DNA of 64,000 bases from Clostridium kluyveri (GCF_001902295.1 NZ_CP018335.1:3410001-3474000), one strand, 5' to 3'. Shown: positions 17,286-26,853, counted from the stretch's first letter. The notes: generated by a model from the sequence alone, not told the origin. Made by a program: numbers and translations.

Positions 17286-18647
17286 TTATCCCCATATTTC
17301 TTCATAGCTAGGAACTTTTGCTTCTTTATTGAAATATCCTATTCTTGAAACATTTATAAGATGCTCGTAAGTAAGATTTTCTGAAATACTGTTTCTGCCC
17401 CATGATCCGCAGCCTAGTGTAGTAGTAGGGTTAAATCCATTATTGAAACTTCCACCAGCTGTAGTTGCAGGCTGATTTACAACTAATCTGCTTATAGGTA
17501 ATACAGTTCCTGCATATCTTATGTTCTCGTCATTGTCAGAATGTATGCCTGCTGTATGACCAGCTCCTTCATACATATAATTAGCCATAGCTATTTCAAC
17601 TGCTTCTTTAAAAGTATCATATTTCAATGCTACTAAAACTGGACACATTTTTTCTTTACAAAGTACATCTTTTTCTCCTGCACCCTTACCCTTAAGTACT
17701 ATAACCTTAGTACCTTCTGGTACTTTTACTCCTGCAAGATCCGCAATAATTTGAACAGATTTACCTATAATCTTGCTGTTTATTTTTCCATCTTTAAATA
17801 AAGTTGATCTAAACTTTTCTACTGTTTCCTCATCTTCTACATAGTATGCTCCATTTTCTACAAAAGCTGCCATTACCTTATCATAATCTTCAGCAGGAGC
17901 TATAACTGATTGCTCTGAGGAACATATAATTCCATTGTCATATTTTCTTCCTGTTATTATATCCTGTGCAGCTTTGTTATAATCATATCCTTTATCAACT
18001 ATCACCTGTGAATTTCCAGGTCCAACGCCATAAGCTGGTCTTCCACTGGAATAAGCAGCTTTAACTCTTCCAGCGCCGCCTGTGGCAATAACTACATCTG
18101 CACTTTCCATAAGTTCTTTAGCAGCTTCTCTCGATGGTGCTTCTACTATTTGTATGATATTCTCTGGTGCTCCCAATTTCTTAAGTTCAGCATTCATAAG
18201 TTCTACAGTGTGAGCTGAAGTCTTCTTTGCCTTAGGATGTGGCGCTACTATTATGGTGTTTCTGCCCTTTATAGCAGCCATTGCATTACACATAGGAGTT
18301 ACCACTGGGTTAGTTATAGGCGTAGTAGCTGCCACAACTCCCTTTGGCTTAGCAACATACAAAAGTGCTCTTTCAGGTTCTTCTTTTATTATGCCTACGG
18401 ATTTCTTATCTTTTATATGGTTCCAAATAGCTCCTGATTTCAAACGACATTTAGCTACCTTATCTTCATAAACGCCCATTTCTGTTTCTTCCACTGCTTC
18501 TTTTGCAAACATTTCTGCATTATCATAAACTACTTTCCCTAGTGCTTTTACTAATACATCAACTTGTTCTTGACTATAGGCTTCCAATTTTTTTTGTGCC
18601 ACCTGTGCCTTTTCAATCAATTCTTTTATAGATACTTCATTACTCAT
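17286..18647 (-). CDS. sucD: CoA-dependent succinate semialdehyde dehydrogenase
   Basis: The enzyme reduces succinyl-CoA to succinate semialdehyde with NADPH and releases CoA. The 453-residue protein belongs to the acylating aldehyde dehydrogenase family. The catalytic cysteine lies in GIICSSEQSVIAP (about residue 242), and ATTPITNPVVTPM is part of the cofactor site. The length equals C. kluyveri SucD and the sequence as remembered differs at only a few positions. TAGGAGG precedes the ATG. It stands between cat1 and 4hbD, its pathway neighbours on either side. Confidence 0.95.
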   Translation of the reverse strand: MSNEVSIKELIEKAQVAQKKLEAYSQEQVDVLVKALGKVVYDNAEMFAKEAVEETEMGVYEDKVAKCRLKSGAIWNHIKDKKSVGIIKEEPERALLYVAKPKGVVAATTPITNPVVTPMCNAMAAIKGRNTIIVAPHPKAKKTSAHTVELMNAELKKLGAPENIIQIVEAPSREAAKELMESADVVIATGGAGRVKAAYSSGRPAYGVGPGNSQVIVDKGYDYNKAAQDIITGRKYDNGIICSSEQSVIAPAEDYDKVMAAFVENGAYYVEDEETVEKFRSTLFKDGKINSKIIGKSVQIIADLAGVKVPEGTKVIVLKGKGAGEKDVLCKEKMCPVLVALKYDTFKEAVEIAMANYMYEGAGHTAGIHSDNDENIRYAGTVLPISRLVVNQPATTAGGSFNNGFNPTTTLGCGSWGRNSISENLTYEHLINVSRIGYFNKEAKVPSYEEIWG

Positions 18648-18708
18648 GTTTTTCCTCCTAAATAAATGTTTTATATATTTAAAATTTTTGTATTATACTT
18701 ATTGATAT

Positions 18709-20325
18709 CTATTTCATGCTACCAGTTTTTATAAATTTTGTATGCCAGGAAAGAGCTTTTTCAAGATTATGTGGGGTATTTCCACCTGATAACTTACAAG
18801 CCTCCTCAAAATACTCCATAAGCATATCCTTATAATCAGGATGGACACAATTTTCTATTATGGTCACGGCCTTTTCCCTAGGAGAAAGACCCCTTAAATC
18901 CGCCACTCCCTGTTCTGTAACAATTACCATTACATCATGTTCTGTATGATCCACATGGGATACCATAGGAACTATAGATGATATATCTCCTTTTTTGGCG
19001 ATAGACTCTGTAGTGAATATAGTCAAATATGCATTTCTGGCAAAGTCTCCAGAACCGCCTATACCATTCATCATTTTGCTCCCCATAACATGAGTGGAAT
19101 TTACATTACCATATATATCCACCTCCAGAGCAGTGTTTATAGATATAACTCCTATCCTTCTTGCTATCTCTGGATTATTACTTATTTCCTGTGGTCTTAA
19201 TACTATCTTTTCTCTAAAGAAATTTATGTCTTTTATGAACTCAGGCAGCATCTCCGGTGAAGGACTTATGGAAGTACCTGACACCACATCTGCTTTACCA
19301 CATTTTATAAGCTTTAACATGGAATCCTGTATAACTTCTGTATAACAACTCAAATTTTTAAAATTTGATTCACAAAGTCCGGCCAAAACTGCATTTGCTA
19401 CACTTCCAACTCCTGACTGTATAGGAAGCAAGTTTTTAGGTAATTTTCCCTCTTCAACCTCTTTATTCAAAAATCCTATAAGATTATCGGATATAGCTTG
19501 AGATACAGGAGACACTTCTGTAAGAGGCCTTGTTTTATCCTGGGCATTTGTCATTACTATGGCACATATCTTATCAGAACCACATGTCACATATGTGGTC
19601 CCTATCCTATTACCTGCATTAACTATAGGTATAGGTTCCCTTCTTGGAGGATTCTTTAACGTGTATATATCTGCCATACCTTCCAATTCAATTGGTTGAG
19701 CCTCATTAATTTCTACTATTACCTTATCTGCATTTTCTACAAAAGTAGCCGTATTTCCAATTCCTGTTGAAGGAATAATGTCCCCTTCTTCTGTAATAGC
19801 TACTGCCTCTATTATAGCTACATTTACTTTAGGAATTACGGAATAATTAATATATTGAGCCATATGGCTTAGATGCATATCAGCGTATTTAATAGAGCCA
19901 TCATTTATTTTTTTCCTCATATCAGAATTTGTCTGATATGGAATTCTTCTTTCTATTATTCCTGCTTTTGCCCATTCTCCATCTATATCGGACCCTGTAG
20001 ATGACCCTGTATAAAGTGTCACCTTGAATTCTTCCTCTAAAGCATTAACTTTTTTAGTCAATGCTTTAGGTACTTCTTTAGGATACCCAGAAGGTGTAAA
20101 TCCGCTAATTGCAACGATCATACCGTTTTCTATCATATCGGCTGCCGCATCTGCTGTTACGACTTTTTCCTTGAGCTTTAAGTTTCTTATTCGTTTTTCT
20201 GTAACTTCAGCTGCCTTTGCAACGACCTTATCTGTTTTTTCAACTTTCTCCTCAATCTTTTCTGCTGCATTACTATCCTTTACACTCTTTTTTTTCAATT
20301 GTGAATTCTTTATCCCTTTACTCAT
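18709..20325 (-). CDS. cat1: Succinyl-CoA:coenzyme A transferase
   Basis: The enzyme moves CoA from acetyl-CoA (or another acyl-CoA) to succinate, the entry step of the pathway. The 538-residue length matches Cat1 of C. kluyveri. It is a family I (acetyl-CoA hydrolase type) CoA-transferase with the CoA-binding GSSTGSDIDGEW and the nucleophilic glutamate in LSCYTEVIQD. GIGGSGDFARNAY is conserved in the C-terminal half. The first 50 residues are a lysine- and glutamate-rich extension that looks flexible. The ribosome site (GAGG) is weaker than that of sucD. Confidence 0.95.
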   Translation of the reverse strand: MSKGIKNSQLKKKSVKDSNAAEKIEEKVEKTDKVVAKAAEVTEKRIRNLKLKEKVVTADAAADMIENGMIVAISGFTPSGYPKEVPKALTKKVNALEEEFKVTLYTGSSTGSDIDGEWAKAGIIERRIPYQTNSDMRKKINDGSIKYADMHLSHMAQYINYSVIPKVNVAIIEAVAITEEGDIIPSTGIGNTATFVENADKVIVEINEAQPIELEGMADIYTLKNPPRREPIPIVNAGNRIGTTYVTCGSDKICAIVMTNAQDKTRPLTEVSPVSQAISDNLIGFLNKEVEEGKLPKNLLPIQSGVGSVANAVLAGLCESNFKNLSCYTEVIQDSMLKLIKCGKADVVSGTSISPSPEMLPEFIKDINFFREKIVLRPQEISNNPEIARRIGVISINTALEVDIYGNVNSTHVMGSKMMNGIGGSGDFARNAYLTIFTTESIAKKGDISSIVPMVSHVDHTEHDVMVIVTEQGVADLRGLSPREKAVTIIENCVHPDYKDMLMEYFEEACKLSGGNTPHNLEKALSWHTKFIKTGSMK

Positions 20326-20378
20326 TTAATCGCCTCACAAATAGTTAAAATATTATTAATTTACAAACTTCCTATTAA

Positions 20379-21314
20379 TTAACTCTCTGCACTACTAGTA
20401 TTAGCAACTTTCTTTAAATCATTTGCCTTTTTATTACTAGAATAATTTATGATAGAGCCTATAATTATAAACACGATACCTATAACTACATTTACCTCTA
20501 TACTTTCACCTAAAATCAAAATTGCCAGTATTGTAGCTAGTGCAGGTTTTATAAGAAAAACTGTAGATGCAGTTACAGCGGAAGTCTCTTTTATGGCACC
20601 AAGATAACATATATAACCAACAGCTTTTATAAAAATACCCATGTATAAAAGCACTAGAATATTATTTAAAGTAATTCCACTGAATATTGGTCTGCCAGTA
20701 ACTATTAAGAGAAGTAAAAGTGCTATTACACCAAAGAAGAAAGAGATGCAATTAAAAACATACCCTCCATAAACTTCAATTCTCTTTTTACTTATTACTG
20801 TGTATAGAGACCAAACTACAGCTGCTACAAGCGCGAAACATATTCCTATTAAATCCTTGCTTCCTCCAATACCTTCCATAACCTTTGCAGGATTAAATAT
20901 TATAACTACACCGATCAATGAAACAATAATAGAAACTATAGTAATCCCTTTTATCTTTTCTTTTAATATGAAATATGCAAAAGGTATGGTAAACACAGCA
21001 TTGGTACAGAATAATACCGCCGCAGTAGATGCCTTAGTATAAGTAACTGCAAACTGGAGCATAGACATGGAAATGGATACTGCTAGTATTCCGCAAAGAG
21101 CAAGATATCCCAAATCGTTACCATTCAGTTTAAGCTTTTTGGCTTTTATATCTTTCACAGCCATAGGAAGCAGTATTACCGCACCTATTAAAAATACAAT
21201 CATCATAACTTGAAATGGATCCATAGCACCTTTCTGAGCTAACATTTTTCCTGAAATCTCCTGAGTGCTATAAAATATTGCCGTCAATAAAATAAATAAA
21301 TACCCTTTTTTCAA
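20379..21314 (-). CDS. EamA/DMT-family transporter
   Basis: The 311-residue product has ten predicted membrane helices arranged as two EamA repeats (about 1-140 and 150-290). This is the fold of drug/metabolite transporters that export amino acids, nucleobases or small acids. The start is a TTG preceded by GGGGAGG. It lies between cat2 and cat1 in the 4-hydroxybutyrate operon. It may therefore move succinate, 4-hydroxybutyrate or a related metabolite; this is inference from position only. Confidence 0.85.
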   Translation of the reverse strand: MKKGYLFILLTAIFYSTQEISGKMLAQKGAMDPFQVMMIVFLIGAVILLPMAVKDIKAKKLKLNGNDLGYLALCGILAVSISMSMLQFAVTYTKASTAAVLFCTNAVFTIPFAYFILKEKIKGITIVSIIVSLIGVVIIFNPAKVMEGIGGSKDLIGICFALVAAVVWSLYTVISKKRIEVYGGYVFNCISFFFGVIALLLLLIVTGRPIFSGITLNNILVLLYMGIFIKAVGYICYLGAIKETSAVTASTVFLIKPALATILAILILGESIEVNVVIGIVFIIIGSIINYSSNKKANDLKKVANTSSAES

Positions 21315-21398
21315 TTTACATTCCTCCCCTATAAATTAAGCCTCATTTTGTTAAATTTAATACAATATCTCGTTAAATTAACTACAATTGAATTCTTA

Positions 21399-21437
21399 TT
21401 TTTAGCTACACCTTCATATAAAGTGTAACTAAAAATC
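21399..21437 (-). other. Intercistronic hairpin after cat2
   Basis: Near-complementary arms (TTTTTAG...TACAC and GTGTAGCTAAAAA) flank a short AT loop in the 134-base gap between cat2 and the EamA gene. There is no T-tract after the stem on the minus strand. It more likely marks mRNA processing or partial attenuation than full termination. Confidence 0.45.
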
Positions 21438-21448
21438 ATAAATAAATT

Positions 21449-23026
21449 CTAAAATCTCTTTTTAAATTCATTCATTAATGATTCTCTGAATTTTGGATGA
21501 GCGATATTTATTAGAGCTCGTGCCCTATTTCTCAAAGTTTTGCCCTTAAGATGAGCAACACCATATTCAGTAACTACATAATCCACTTCATTTCTAGAAG
21601 TTGTAACTGCAGCACCAGTATCTAGAAGTGGAGTTATTCTTGAAACTTTTCCTTTTCCAGCTGTGGAAGGTATAGCTATAATAGCTTTTCCGCCCTTTGA
21701 TAGGTTAGCTCCTCTAATAAAATCTACCTGGCCTCCCACTCCACTTATCTGTTTCAACCCTATACTTTCAGAACATACTTGTCCCATCAAGTCCACTTGA
21801 ACACAAGAATTTATTGAAACCATATTGTCATTTTTCATAATTACCAGTGGATTATTTACATAATCTACAGAATAAGTTTCTACCATTGGATTATTATTTA
21901 CAAAATCATACAATTTTTTTGTTCCCATTAAAAATGTTACAACTATTTTGCCTGTATGAAGGGTCTTTTTCTTGTTATTTACAACCCCTGCCTTTACCAG
22001 TTCCATTACACCATCTGATATCATCTCAGAATGTATTCCTAAATTCTTTTTGTTCTTTAAGAATAAAAGTACCGCATCTGGTATAGCACCTATTCCAAGC
22101 TGAAGGGTAGCTCCATCCTCAATTAAAGATGCACAGTTTTCTCCTATGGCTTTTTCTACATCTCCCAATTTAGGAGGCTGCAATTCTAAAAGTGGGTGTG
22201 AAGCTTCCACTATATAATCAATATCTGATACATGTATAAAAGAATCTCCAAGAGTTCTTGGCATGTTTTTATTCACTTCTGCAATTACAAGCTTAGCACT
22301 TTCTGCTGCCGGCTTGGTATAGTCATTGGAAACTCCAAAACTGCAGTAGCCATATTTATCTGGCTCACTTACCTGAATAAGTGCTACATCTACAGGCAAA
22401 CGTTTTTCTTTAAACAAACTTGGTACTTCATAGAAAAAACAAGGCGTATAATCTGCTCTTCCTGAATTTACTGCATCTCTAGTACATCCGCCTACAAATA
22501 AAGCATTATGTCTAAAATGTCTCTGCATACCCTCTTTTGTATATTCACCTTTACCCATGGCTACCATATGAACTATTTCTAGCCCTATATAATTATCCTT
22601 ATTTTTAACTAGTGCATTTACTAAATCTACGGGTTCTCCTACTGCATGTGCAAAAACTACCCTACTGTGGTTTTCTATTTTTGAAACAGCTTTTTCTGCA
22701 GTTACCAGTTTCTCTTTATATATCTCTTCCCACTCCATAAGAGTTATCTCCTCCCTATCCTGTCTTGTTAAATACTTATTCAATATACTTTTTGCCACAC
22801 TAAAATCTTCTTCAGATTTTACTAATATTTTTTCAAGCTTAAATTTAAGCTTGCTGTGATCAACGCAGCAGCTGGTGCATCCACATAAAACTATAACTAT
22901 ATCATAAATTTTATCTAGAGCTGCTGTTTCAAAGTTATGCTTAAATTGTTGTTGTAAATTATATAGAAATTGTTTTCTATCATATTTAGGATTACATCCT
23001 CCGCAATATTTAATTCCTACATCCAA
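21449..23026 (-). CDS. cat2: 4-hydroxybutyrate CoA-transferase with an in-frame N-terminal Cys-rich domain
   Basis: The C-terminal 429 residues correspond to Cat2 (OrfZ) of C. kluyveri. They transfer CoA from acetyl- or butyryl-CoA to 4-hydroxybutyrate, with the nucleophilic glutamate in GIHSEMISDG. The open frame continues 96 codons further upstream without a stop. This extension is a separate Cys-rich domain with CGGCNPKYDR and CGCTSCC. It starts at TTG with AAGGTGAG upstream, 13 bases after the NifU-like gene. An internal ATG at 22738 has a strong ribosome site. Both a 525-residue fusion and the 429-residue enzyme could be made. Confidence 0.92.
   Translation of the reverse strand: MDVGIKYCGGCNPKYDRKQFLYNLQQQFKHNFETAALDKIYDIVIVLCGCTSCCVDHSKLKFKLEKILVKSEEDFSVAKSILNKYLTRQDREEITLMEWEEIYKEKLVTAEKAVSKIENHSRVVFAHAVGEPVDLVNALVKNKDNYIGLEIVHMVAMGKGEYTKEGMQRHFRHNALFVGGCTRDAVNSGRADYTPCFFYEVPSLFKEKRLPVDVALIQVSEPDKYGYCSFGVSNDYTKPAAESAKLVIAEVNKNMPRTLGDSFIHVSDIDYIVEASHPLLELQPPKLGDVEKAIGENCASLIEDGATLQLGIGAIPDAVLLFLKNKKNLGIHSEMISDGVMELVKAGVVNNKKKTLHTGKIVVTFLMGTKKLYDFVNNNPMVETYSVDYVNNPLVIMKNDNMVSINSCVQVDLMGQVCSESIGLKQISGVGGQVDFIRGANLSKGGKAIIAIPSTAGKGKVSRITPLLDTGAAVTTSRNEVDYVVTEYGVAHLKGKTLRNRARALINIAHPKFRESLMNEFKKRF
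22736..22757 (-). promoter_or_regulatory. Internal ribosome site and start codon of the 429-residue Cat2
   Basis: Within the longer frame, GGGAGGAG lies nine bases before ATGGAGTGG on the minus strand. This site is stronger than the one at the TTG start at 23026. It makes separate initiation of the known-length Cat2 likely. Confidence 0.7.
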
Positions 23027-23038
23027 AATATACTCACC

Positions 23039-23320
23039 TTACCTATGATGCTTACTTAATATTTTTCTTGCCATATTCAAAGTATCTTCATCTATATAGT
23101 CTATAACCTCTACTGATTTTATTTCAGGAATTTCATTTTTTATGGAACCTTCCACTATATCCTGTACTGTATACTTAGCTGAAATACAGCCACTGCATTG
23201 ACCTAAAAGCTTTACTTTAACTACTCCATCTTTTACTTCAACAACTTCAATGTCTCCATTATGGCTGTTCAAATAGGGTCTTACTTTTTCATCAATTACT
23301 TTTAATATTTTTTCCTTCAT
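23039..23320 (-). CDS. NifU-like iron-sulfur scaffold (C-terminal NifU domain)
   Basis: The 93-residue product is a free-standing NifU C-terminal domain. The CxxC pair lies in GQCSGCISAKYTVQ (about residue 43), where two monomers would hold a labile [4Fe-4S] cluster. Such proteins pass clusters to apo-enzymes. It follows abfD, whose product needs a [4Fe-4S] cluster, so a role in maturing that dehydratase is a fair inference. The ATG at 23320 is chosen; a GTG four codons upstream overlaps the GAGG ribosome site. Confidence 0.88.
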   Translation of the reverse strand: MKEKILKVIDEKVRPYLNSHNGDIEVVEVKDGVVKVKLLGQCSGCISAKYTVQDIVEGSIKNEIPEIKSVEVIDYIDEDTLNMARKILSKHHR

Positions 23321-23341
23321 AAAATACAGCACCTCATCTCT

Positions 23342-23369
23342 AGGAAAAGGTGAGAAAACACCTTTTCCT
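23342..23369 (-). other. Perfect intercistronic hairpin directly after abfD
   Basis: AGGAAAAGGTG and CACCTTTTCCT form an 11-bp perfect stem with a 6-base loop that starts at the abfD stop codon. No T-run follows, so it is probably an mRNA stability or processing element. It could keep abfD transcript levels above those of downstream genes. Confidence 0.6.
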
Positions 23370-24823
23370 TAATCTTCTATTCTAGCTATCTTCTTTGCAA
23401 GTTTCTTCTTATGTGCTAGGTTTCCCTGTCTTGATATCATTATTCTCTGTGCTTGAGGTGAACCTGCTCCATGCATGGATTCAGTTCTATATCCTACTGC
23501 AGCTGTTCCAAGACATATATTTTCTAATAATCTTAATATCTTCATTCTGTCTTCAACAGGTACGGATGCAACTCCCACCAAGTACTTCTCTACATATTTT
23601 CCAACCTCTGGACTCTTATAATCCTTTTCAGAAGGCATAGTAACCATTAATCCTCCTGCTATATCTTCTGCAAGTCTCACAATTTCATAAGGGAATCTTG
23701 TTATATTTTGCTTACATACATTTGCAAGAAGCAAGTCTATTTGGTAATTTCCAGCTTTTGTCGCATGTCCTTCTGCTGAGCACGCAATTCCGCAAGCGTA
23801 AAGAGTTTCATTCAAATGCATCATTTCTATTAATTTATCTTTTATATGGGATGCCTTTGCAGCTCCATTATAGTCTGCAGCTACTGCAGCAGCACCTATT
23901 AATACATCTCCCACTCCTACTTTGCATCCACCATAACTTTGCCTATGATATCCTGCAAATCTCTCTACTAACATTCCTGCATATTCAGTTTCACCATTTA
24001 AGAATATCCTGTCATTTGGAACAAATACATCTTCAAATACCACTAATGCTTCTACTCCGCCAAATTCTTTATTACCAACATCTATGTCAGCATCTTTCTC
24101 CATTTTTCTAGTATCACAGGACTGTCTTCCAATTATCATAGTTATCCCTTCTGCATCTGTAGGAACAGAGAAAGCTATTGCATAATCTTTGTCTTCCGGT
24201 CTCATAGCAATAGTTGGCATAACCAATACTTCATGAGAATTACATATACCTGTCTGGTGAGCCTTTGCTCCTCTCACAACTACACCGTCTTCTCTTCTTT
24301 CTACAACTCTTAAATATAAATCTGGATCAGCCTGTTTGCTTGGTGACAATCCTCTGTCTCCTTTTGGATCTGTCATAGCTCCATCTACTGTTAAATCGTT
24401 CTTTTGAACATAAGCTAAAAACTTCTTGAAATTTTCAAAATAATTTGTATTATGCTCCTTATCTATTTCAAAAGTAGTACTGTACACCGCATTAAATGAG
24501 TCCATACCAACGCATCTTTGGAAACAGGCTGCAGTTTTTTGTCCACACAATCTCTGCATTTTAACTTTTTTTACCAAATCTTCACTGCTTTGATGTAAAT
24601 TTGTGAATCTATTTATTTTTTCACCTGTTATATTTGATGTTGTTGTCATTAAATCCTCATATTCTGCTTCTTGAGCCAAGTCATAAGTCATCTTAACAGA
24701 ATTTAAAGATGGACGAAGTACAGGGTTATCCACAGGATTATCTATTTTCTCTCCCAGATAATAAACGTTTAATTTTAATTTACGTAAACTTTCTACATAT
24801 TCTTCCCCAGTCATTAAAGACAT
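23369..24823 (-). CDS. abfD: 4-hydroxybutyryl-CoA dehydratase/vinylacetyl-CoA isomerase
   Basis: The enzyme dehydrates 4-hydroxybutyryl-CoA to crotonyl-CoA by a ketyl radical mechanism. It needs FAD and an oxygen-sensitive [4Fe-4S] cluster. The 484-residue protein has all cluster ligands in place: Cys100 and Cys104 (ACFQRC) and His293 and Cys300 (YHRQSYGGC). They correspond to Cys99, Cys103, His292 and Cys299 of the Clostridium aminobutyricum enzyme. The ATG at 24823 (MSLMTGEEY) has AAGGA upstream; the frame is open six codons further. It is the first gene of the operon and lies behind a sigma-54 promoter. Confidence 0.96.
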   Translation of the reverse strand: MSLMTGEEYVESLRKLKLNVYYLGEKIDNPVDNPVLRPSLNSVKMTYDLAQEAEYEDLMTTTSNITGEKINRFTNLHQSSEDLVKKVKMQRLCGQKTAACFQRCVGMDSFNAVYSTTFEIDKEHNTNYFENFKKFLAYVQKNDLTVDGAMTDPKGDRGLSPSKQADPDLYLRVVERREDGVVVRGAKAHQTGICNSHEVLVMPTIAMRPEDKDYAIAFSVPTDAEGITMIIGRQSCDTRKMEKDADIDVGNKEFGGVEALVVFEDVFVPNDRIFLNGETEYAGMLVERFAGYHRQSYGGCKVGVGDVLIGAAAVAADYNGAAKASHIKDKLIEMMHLNETLYACGIACSAEGHATKAGNYQIDLLLANVCKQNITRFPYEIVRLAEDIAGGLMVTMPSEKDYKSPEVGKYVEKYLVGVASVPVEDRMKILRLLENICLGTAAVGYRTESMHGAGSPQAQRIMISRQGNLAHKKKLAKKIARIED

Positions 24824-24875
24824 GAAAATCATTCCTTTCATAAATAAATATATTTTTGATTACACTTTATTTATT

Positions 24876-24892
24876 AGCAACTTTCATGCCAA
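24876..24892 (-). promoter_or_regulatory. Sigma-54 promoter of the abfD operon
   Basis: On the minus strand TTGGCATGAAAGTTGCTA fits the sigma-54 consensus TGGCA-N6-TTGC, with correct -24/-12 spacing. It lies about 54 bases before the abfD start. An almost identical site precedes the ACP-LuxCE operon. Confidence 0.88.
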
Positions 24893-25013
24893 CTTTTTAT
24901 ATGATCTTTAAAAATTTTTTATAAACTATAATATGACTACGTTTAAACCTATATTTTAAAGGCTTCAATGCTCTATTACATCTATAATCTGCATTACGAA
25001 ATGATACTTTTGC

Positions 25014-25025
25014 TGCAATATTGCA
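25014..25025. promoter_or_regulatory. Candidate activator site TGCA-ATAT-TGCA
   Basis: A perfect 12-base palindrome lies about 125 bases upstream of the abfD sigma-54 promoter. This is a usual distance for an enhancer bound by a sigma-54 activator. The same TGCA-N4-TGCA pattern occurs at 25094, 31845 and 31914. Confidence 0.6.
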
Positions 25026-25027
25026 AT

Positions 25028-25061
25028 AAAAGAACTCTTATATTCATATAAGAGTTCTTTT
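25028..25061 (-). terminator. Terminator of the sigma-54 activator gene
   Basis: AAAAGAACTCTTATA and TATAAGAGTTCTTTT form a 15-bp stem with a 4-base loop, with T or A runs on both sides. It separates the activator gene from the abfD promoter region. Apart from this, 24824-25112 holds the promoter and two palindromic sites. Confidence 0.85.
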
Positions 25062-25093
25062 ACCTGTTTATACTGCCGATTGAATAGGTTATA

Positions 25094-25105
25094 TGCATAA
25101 TTGCA
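25094..25105. promoter_or_regulatory. Candidate activator site TGCA-TAAT-TGCA
   Basis: This second copy of the 12-base pattern lies about 200 bases upstream of the abfD promoter and just past the 3' end of the activator gene. It is followed by ACAAA, as is the site at 31845. Confidence 0.5.
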
Positions 25106-25112
25106 ACAAATT

Positions 25113-26555
25113 CTACTTTTGCAACACAGGTTTATTTTTATACTTTTTTCTCTTTCTTACTAAAGTAGAAGCATTTATACCAAGCTCTTTAGCTGCATCC
25201 CTTACATTACCGTGCTTTTCTACAGAACTTTCTATTATAGACTCTTCCAAATTTTCTACTGCTTCTTTTAAAGTCAAGTTGTCCCTCCACATATTACTGT
25301 TTGATGCATCACTATCCCAAACTTCCTTAATAGGCAAATCACTCCTCAATATCTTGTTTCCCGAACTCATAATTATAACCCTCTCTATTATGTTCTTTAA
25401 CTCTCTTACATTTCCCGGCCATTTATATTTTTTTAGAGAATCTATAGCTGCAGGGGTAATTATCTTATTAAAATCATATTTTTTATTGAATACACATAGA
25501 AAATGCTCTATAAGGGGCTCAATGTCATCTTTTCTTTCTCTGAGAGGTAAAATTTTAATAGGCACCACATTTAACCTATAATATAAATCCTCCCTGAAAG
25601 TTTTTTTCTCCACCATATCTTTCAAATTTCTATTGGTAGCAGCAACCACCCTTACGTCAATTCTGATAACTTCGGTTCCTCCTACTCTTTTGATTTCACC
25701 CTCTTGAAGAACTCTCAATAATTTTACCTGCATATCAAGAGGAAGTTCTCCTATTTCATCCAGGAAAATGCTTCCTCCGTCTGCCAGTTCAAATAATCCT
25801 ATCTTTCCCTCTTTATTTGCTCCTGTAAAGGCTCCCTTTTCATAGCCAAAAAGTTCCGACTCTATGAGATTACGCGGTATGGAACCACAATCTATTTTTA
25901 TAAAACTCTTATTGTTTCTCATGCTGTTTTTATGTATATATTTGGCTATTTTTTCTTTACCTACACCGGTTTCCCCAAGTAAAAGTACAGTAGTATCTAC
26001 TTTGGCTACTTTTTTTGCCATTTCCAGTGTATTAAGCATTTTTTCATCCTTTGCTATAATATCTGAAAATTTAAGAAGCTGCTGCCTTATTCCCTCCAAT
26101 TGAGAATAATATTTTTCAGTAAGTTCCATATTCTTTTTTACCTGTTCTTTAAGTTCATAAAGCTCTGTAACATTCCTCACATTTGTGACCACAAGTGTTA
26201 TTTCCCCATTATCATTAAAAACAGGGCTGCTTGAAACAAGTACTGTCTTACCCGTTTTAAATTTTTGTTCTATAGTTACATTTTTCTTGCTTTCAAGAAC
26301 CAAAAGGGTACCAGACTGGGAAAGATATTTATTCTCTACAAGATACCGCATATTTTTTCCTATCATATCATTCCTTTTCATTCCAGTAATTTTCTCATAG
26401 GATTTATTTAGAAATAATGTATTTGCATCTCCATCAGTGATATACATACCATCATAAGAATTTTCAATAATCTGATATAACTGTTTCATAGTTAAATCCA
26501 TTACTTTTTTTCCTTTATATAAATTATCAAACTCTAATAATTCCTTGTCACTCAT
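25113..26555 (-). CDS. Sigma-54-dependent transcriptional activator (PAS-AAA+-Fis)
   Basis: The 480-residue protein has an N-terminal PAS domain (about 20-140) and a linker coiled coil. Its AAA+ domain carries Walker A GETGVGKEKIA, the sigma-54 contact loop ESELFGYEKGAFTGA and Walker B GSIFLDEIGELP. A Fis-type helix-turn-helix ends the protein (VRDAAKELGINASTLVRKRKKY). It would open promoters bound by RpoN. The PAS domain could sense a metabolite, redox state or a pathway intermediate. The ATG at 26555 has AAGGGG upstream. It lies between the two operons that have sigma-54 promoters and is their obvious regulator. Confidence 0.93.
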   Translation of the reverse strand: MSDKELLEFDNLYKGKKVMDLTMKQLYQIIENSYDGMYITDGDANTLFLNKSYEKITGMKRNDMIGKNMRYLVENKYLSQSGTLLVLESKKNVTIEQKFKTGKTVLVSSSPVFNDNGEITLVVTNVRNVTELYELKEQVKKNMELTEKYYSQLEGIRQQLLKFSDIIAKDEKMLNTLEMAKKVAKVDTTVLLLGETGVGKEKIAKYIHKNSMRNNKSFIKIDCGSIPRNLIESELFGYEKGAFTGANKEGKIGLFELADGGSIFLDEIGELPLDMQVKLLRVLQEGEIKRVGGTEVIRIDVRVVAATNRNLKDMVEKKTFREDLYYRLNVVPIKILPLRERKDDIEPLIEHFLCVFNKKYDFNKIITPAAIDSLKKYKWPGNVRELKNIIERVIIMSSGNKILRSDLPIKEVWDSDASNSNMWRDNLTLKEAVENLEESIIESSVEKHGNVRDAAKELGINASTLVRKRKKYKNKPVLQK

Positions 26556-26853
26556 ATCACAATCCCCTTTCAAAATCATACAAATCATGACGATTTTTTA
26601 ATTTTACTATAAATAAAAAGAGAATTCACCAGAATCCTCTTCTCCCACTTTAACTACCTGATTACCTTAGAAACATTACATGGAAATTCATAGAATATTA
26701 ATACATAAAAGCCATCCTACTAATATATTTGATTTTTAGTATATATTAAATAATTTTTTAAGTCAATAAGATTTTAACCTATAGACTATTCCCATAAATT
26801 TTAAAATAGCTGCAATAATAAATACATTTTTACTTTTGCTGCAGCCTTTTTGA

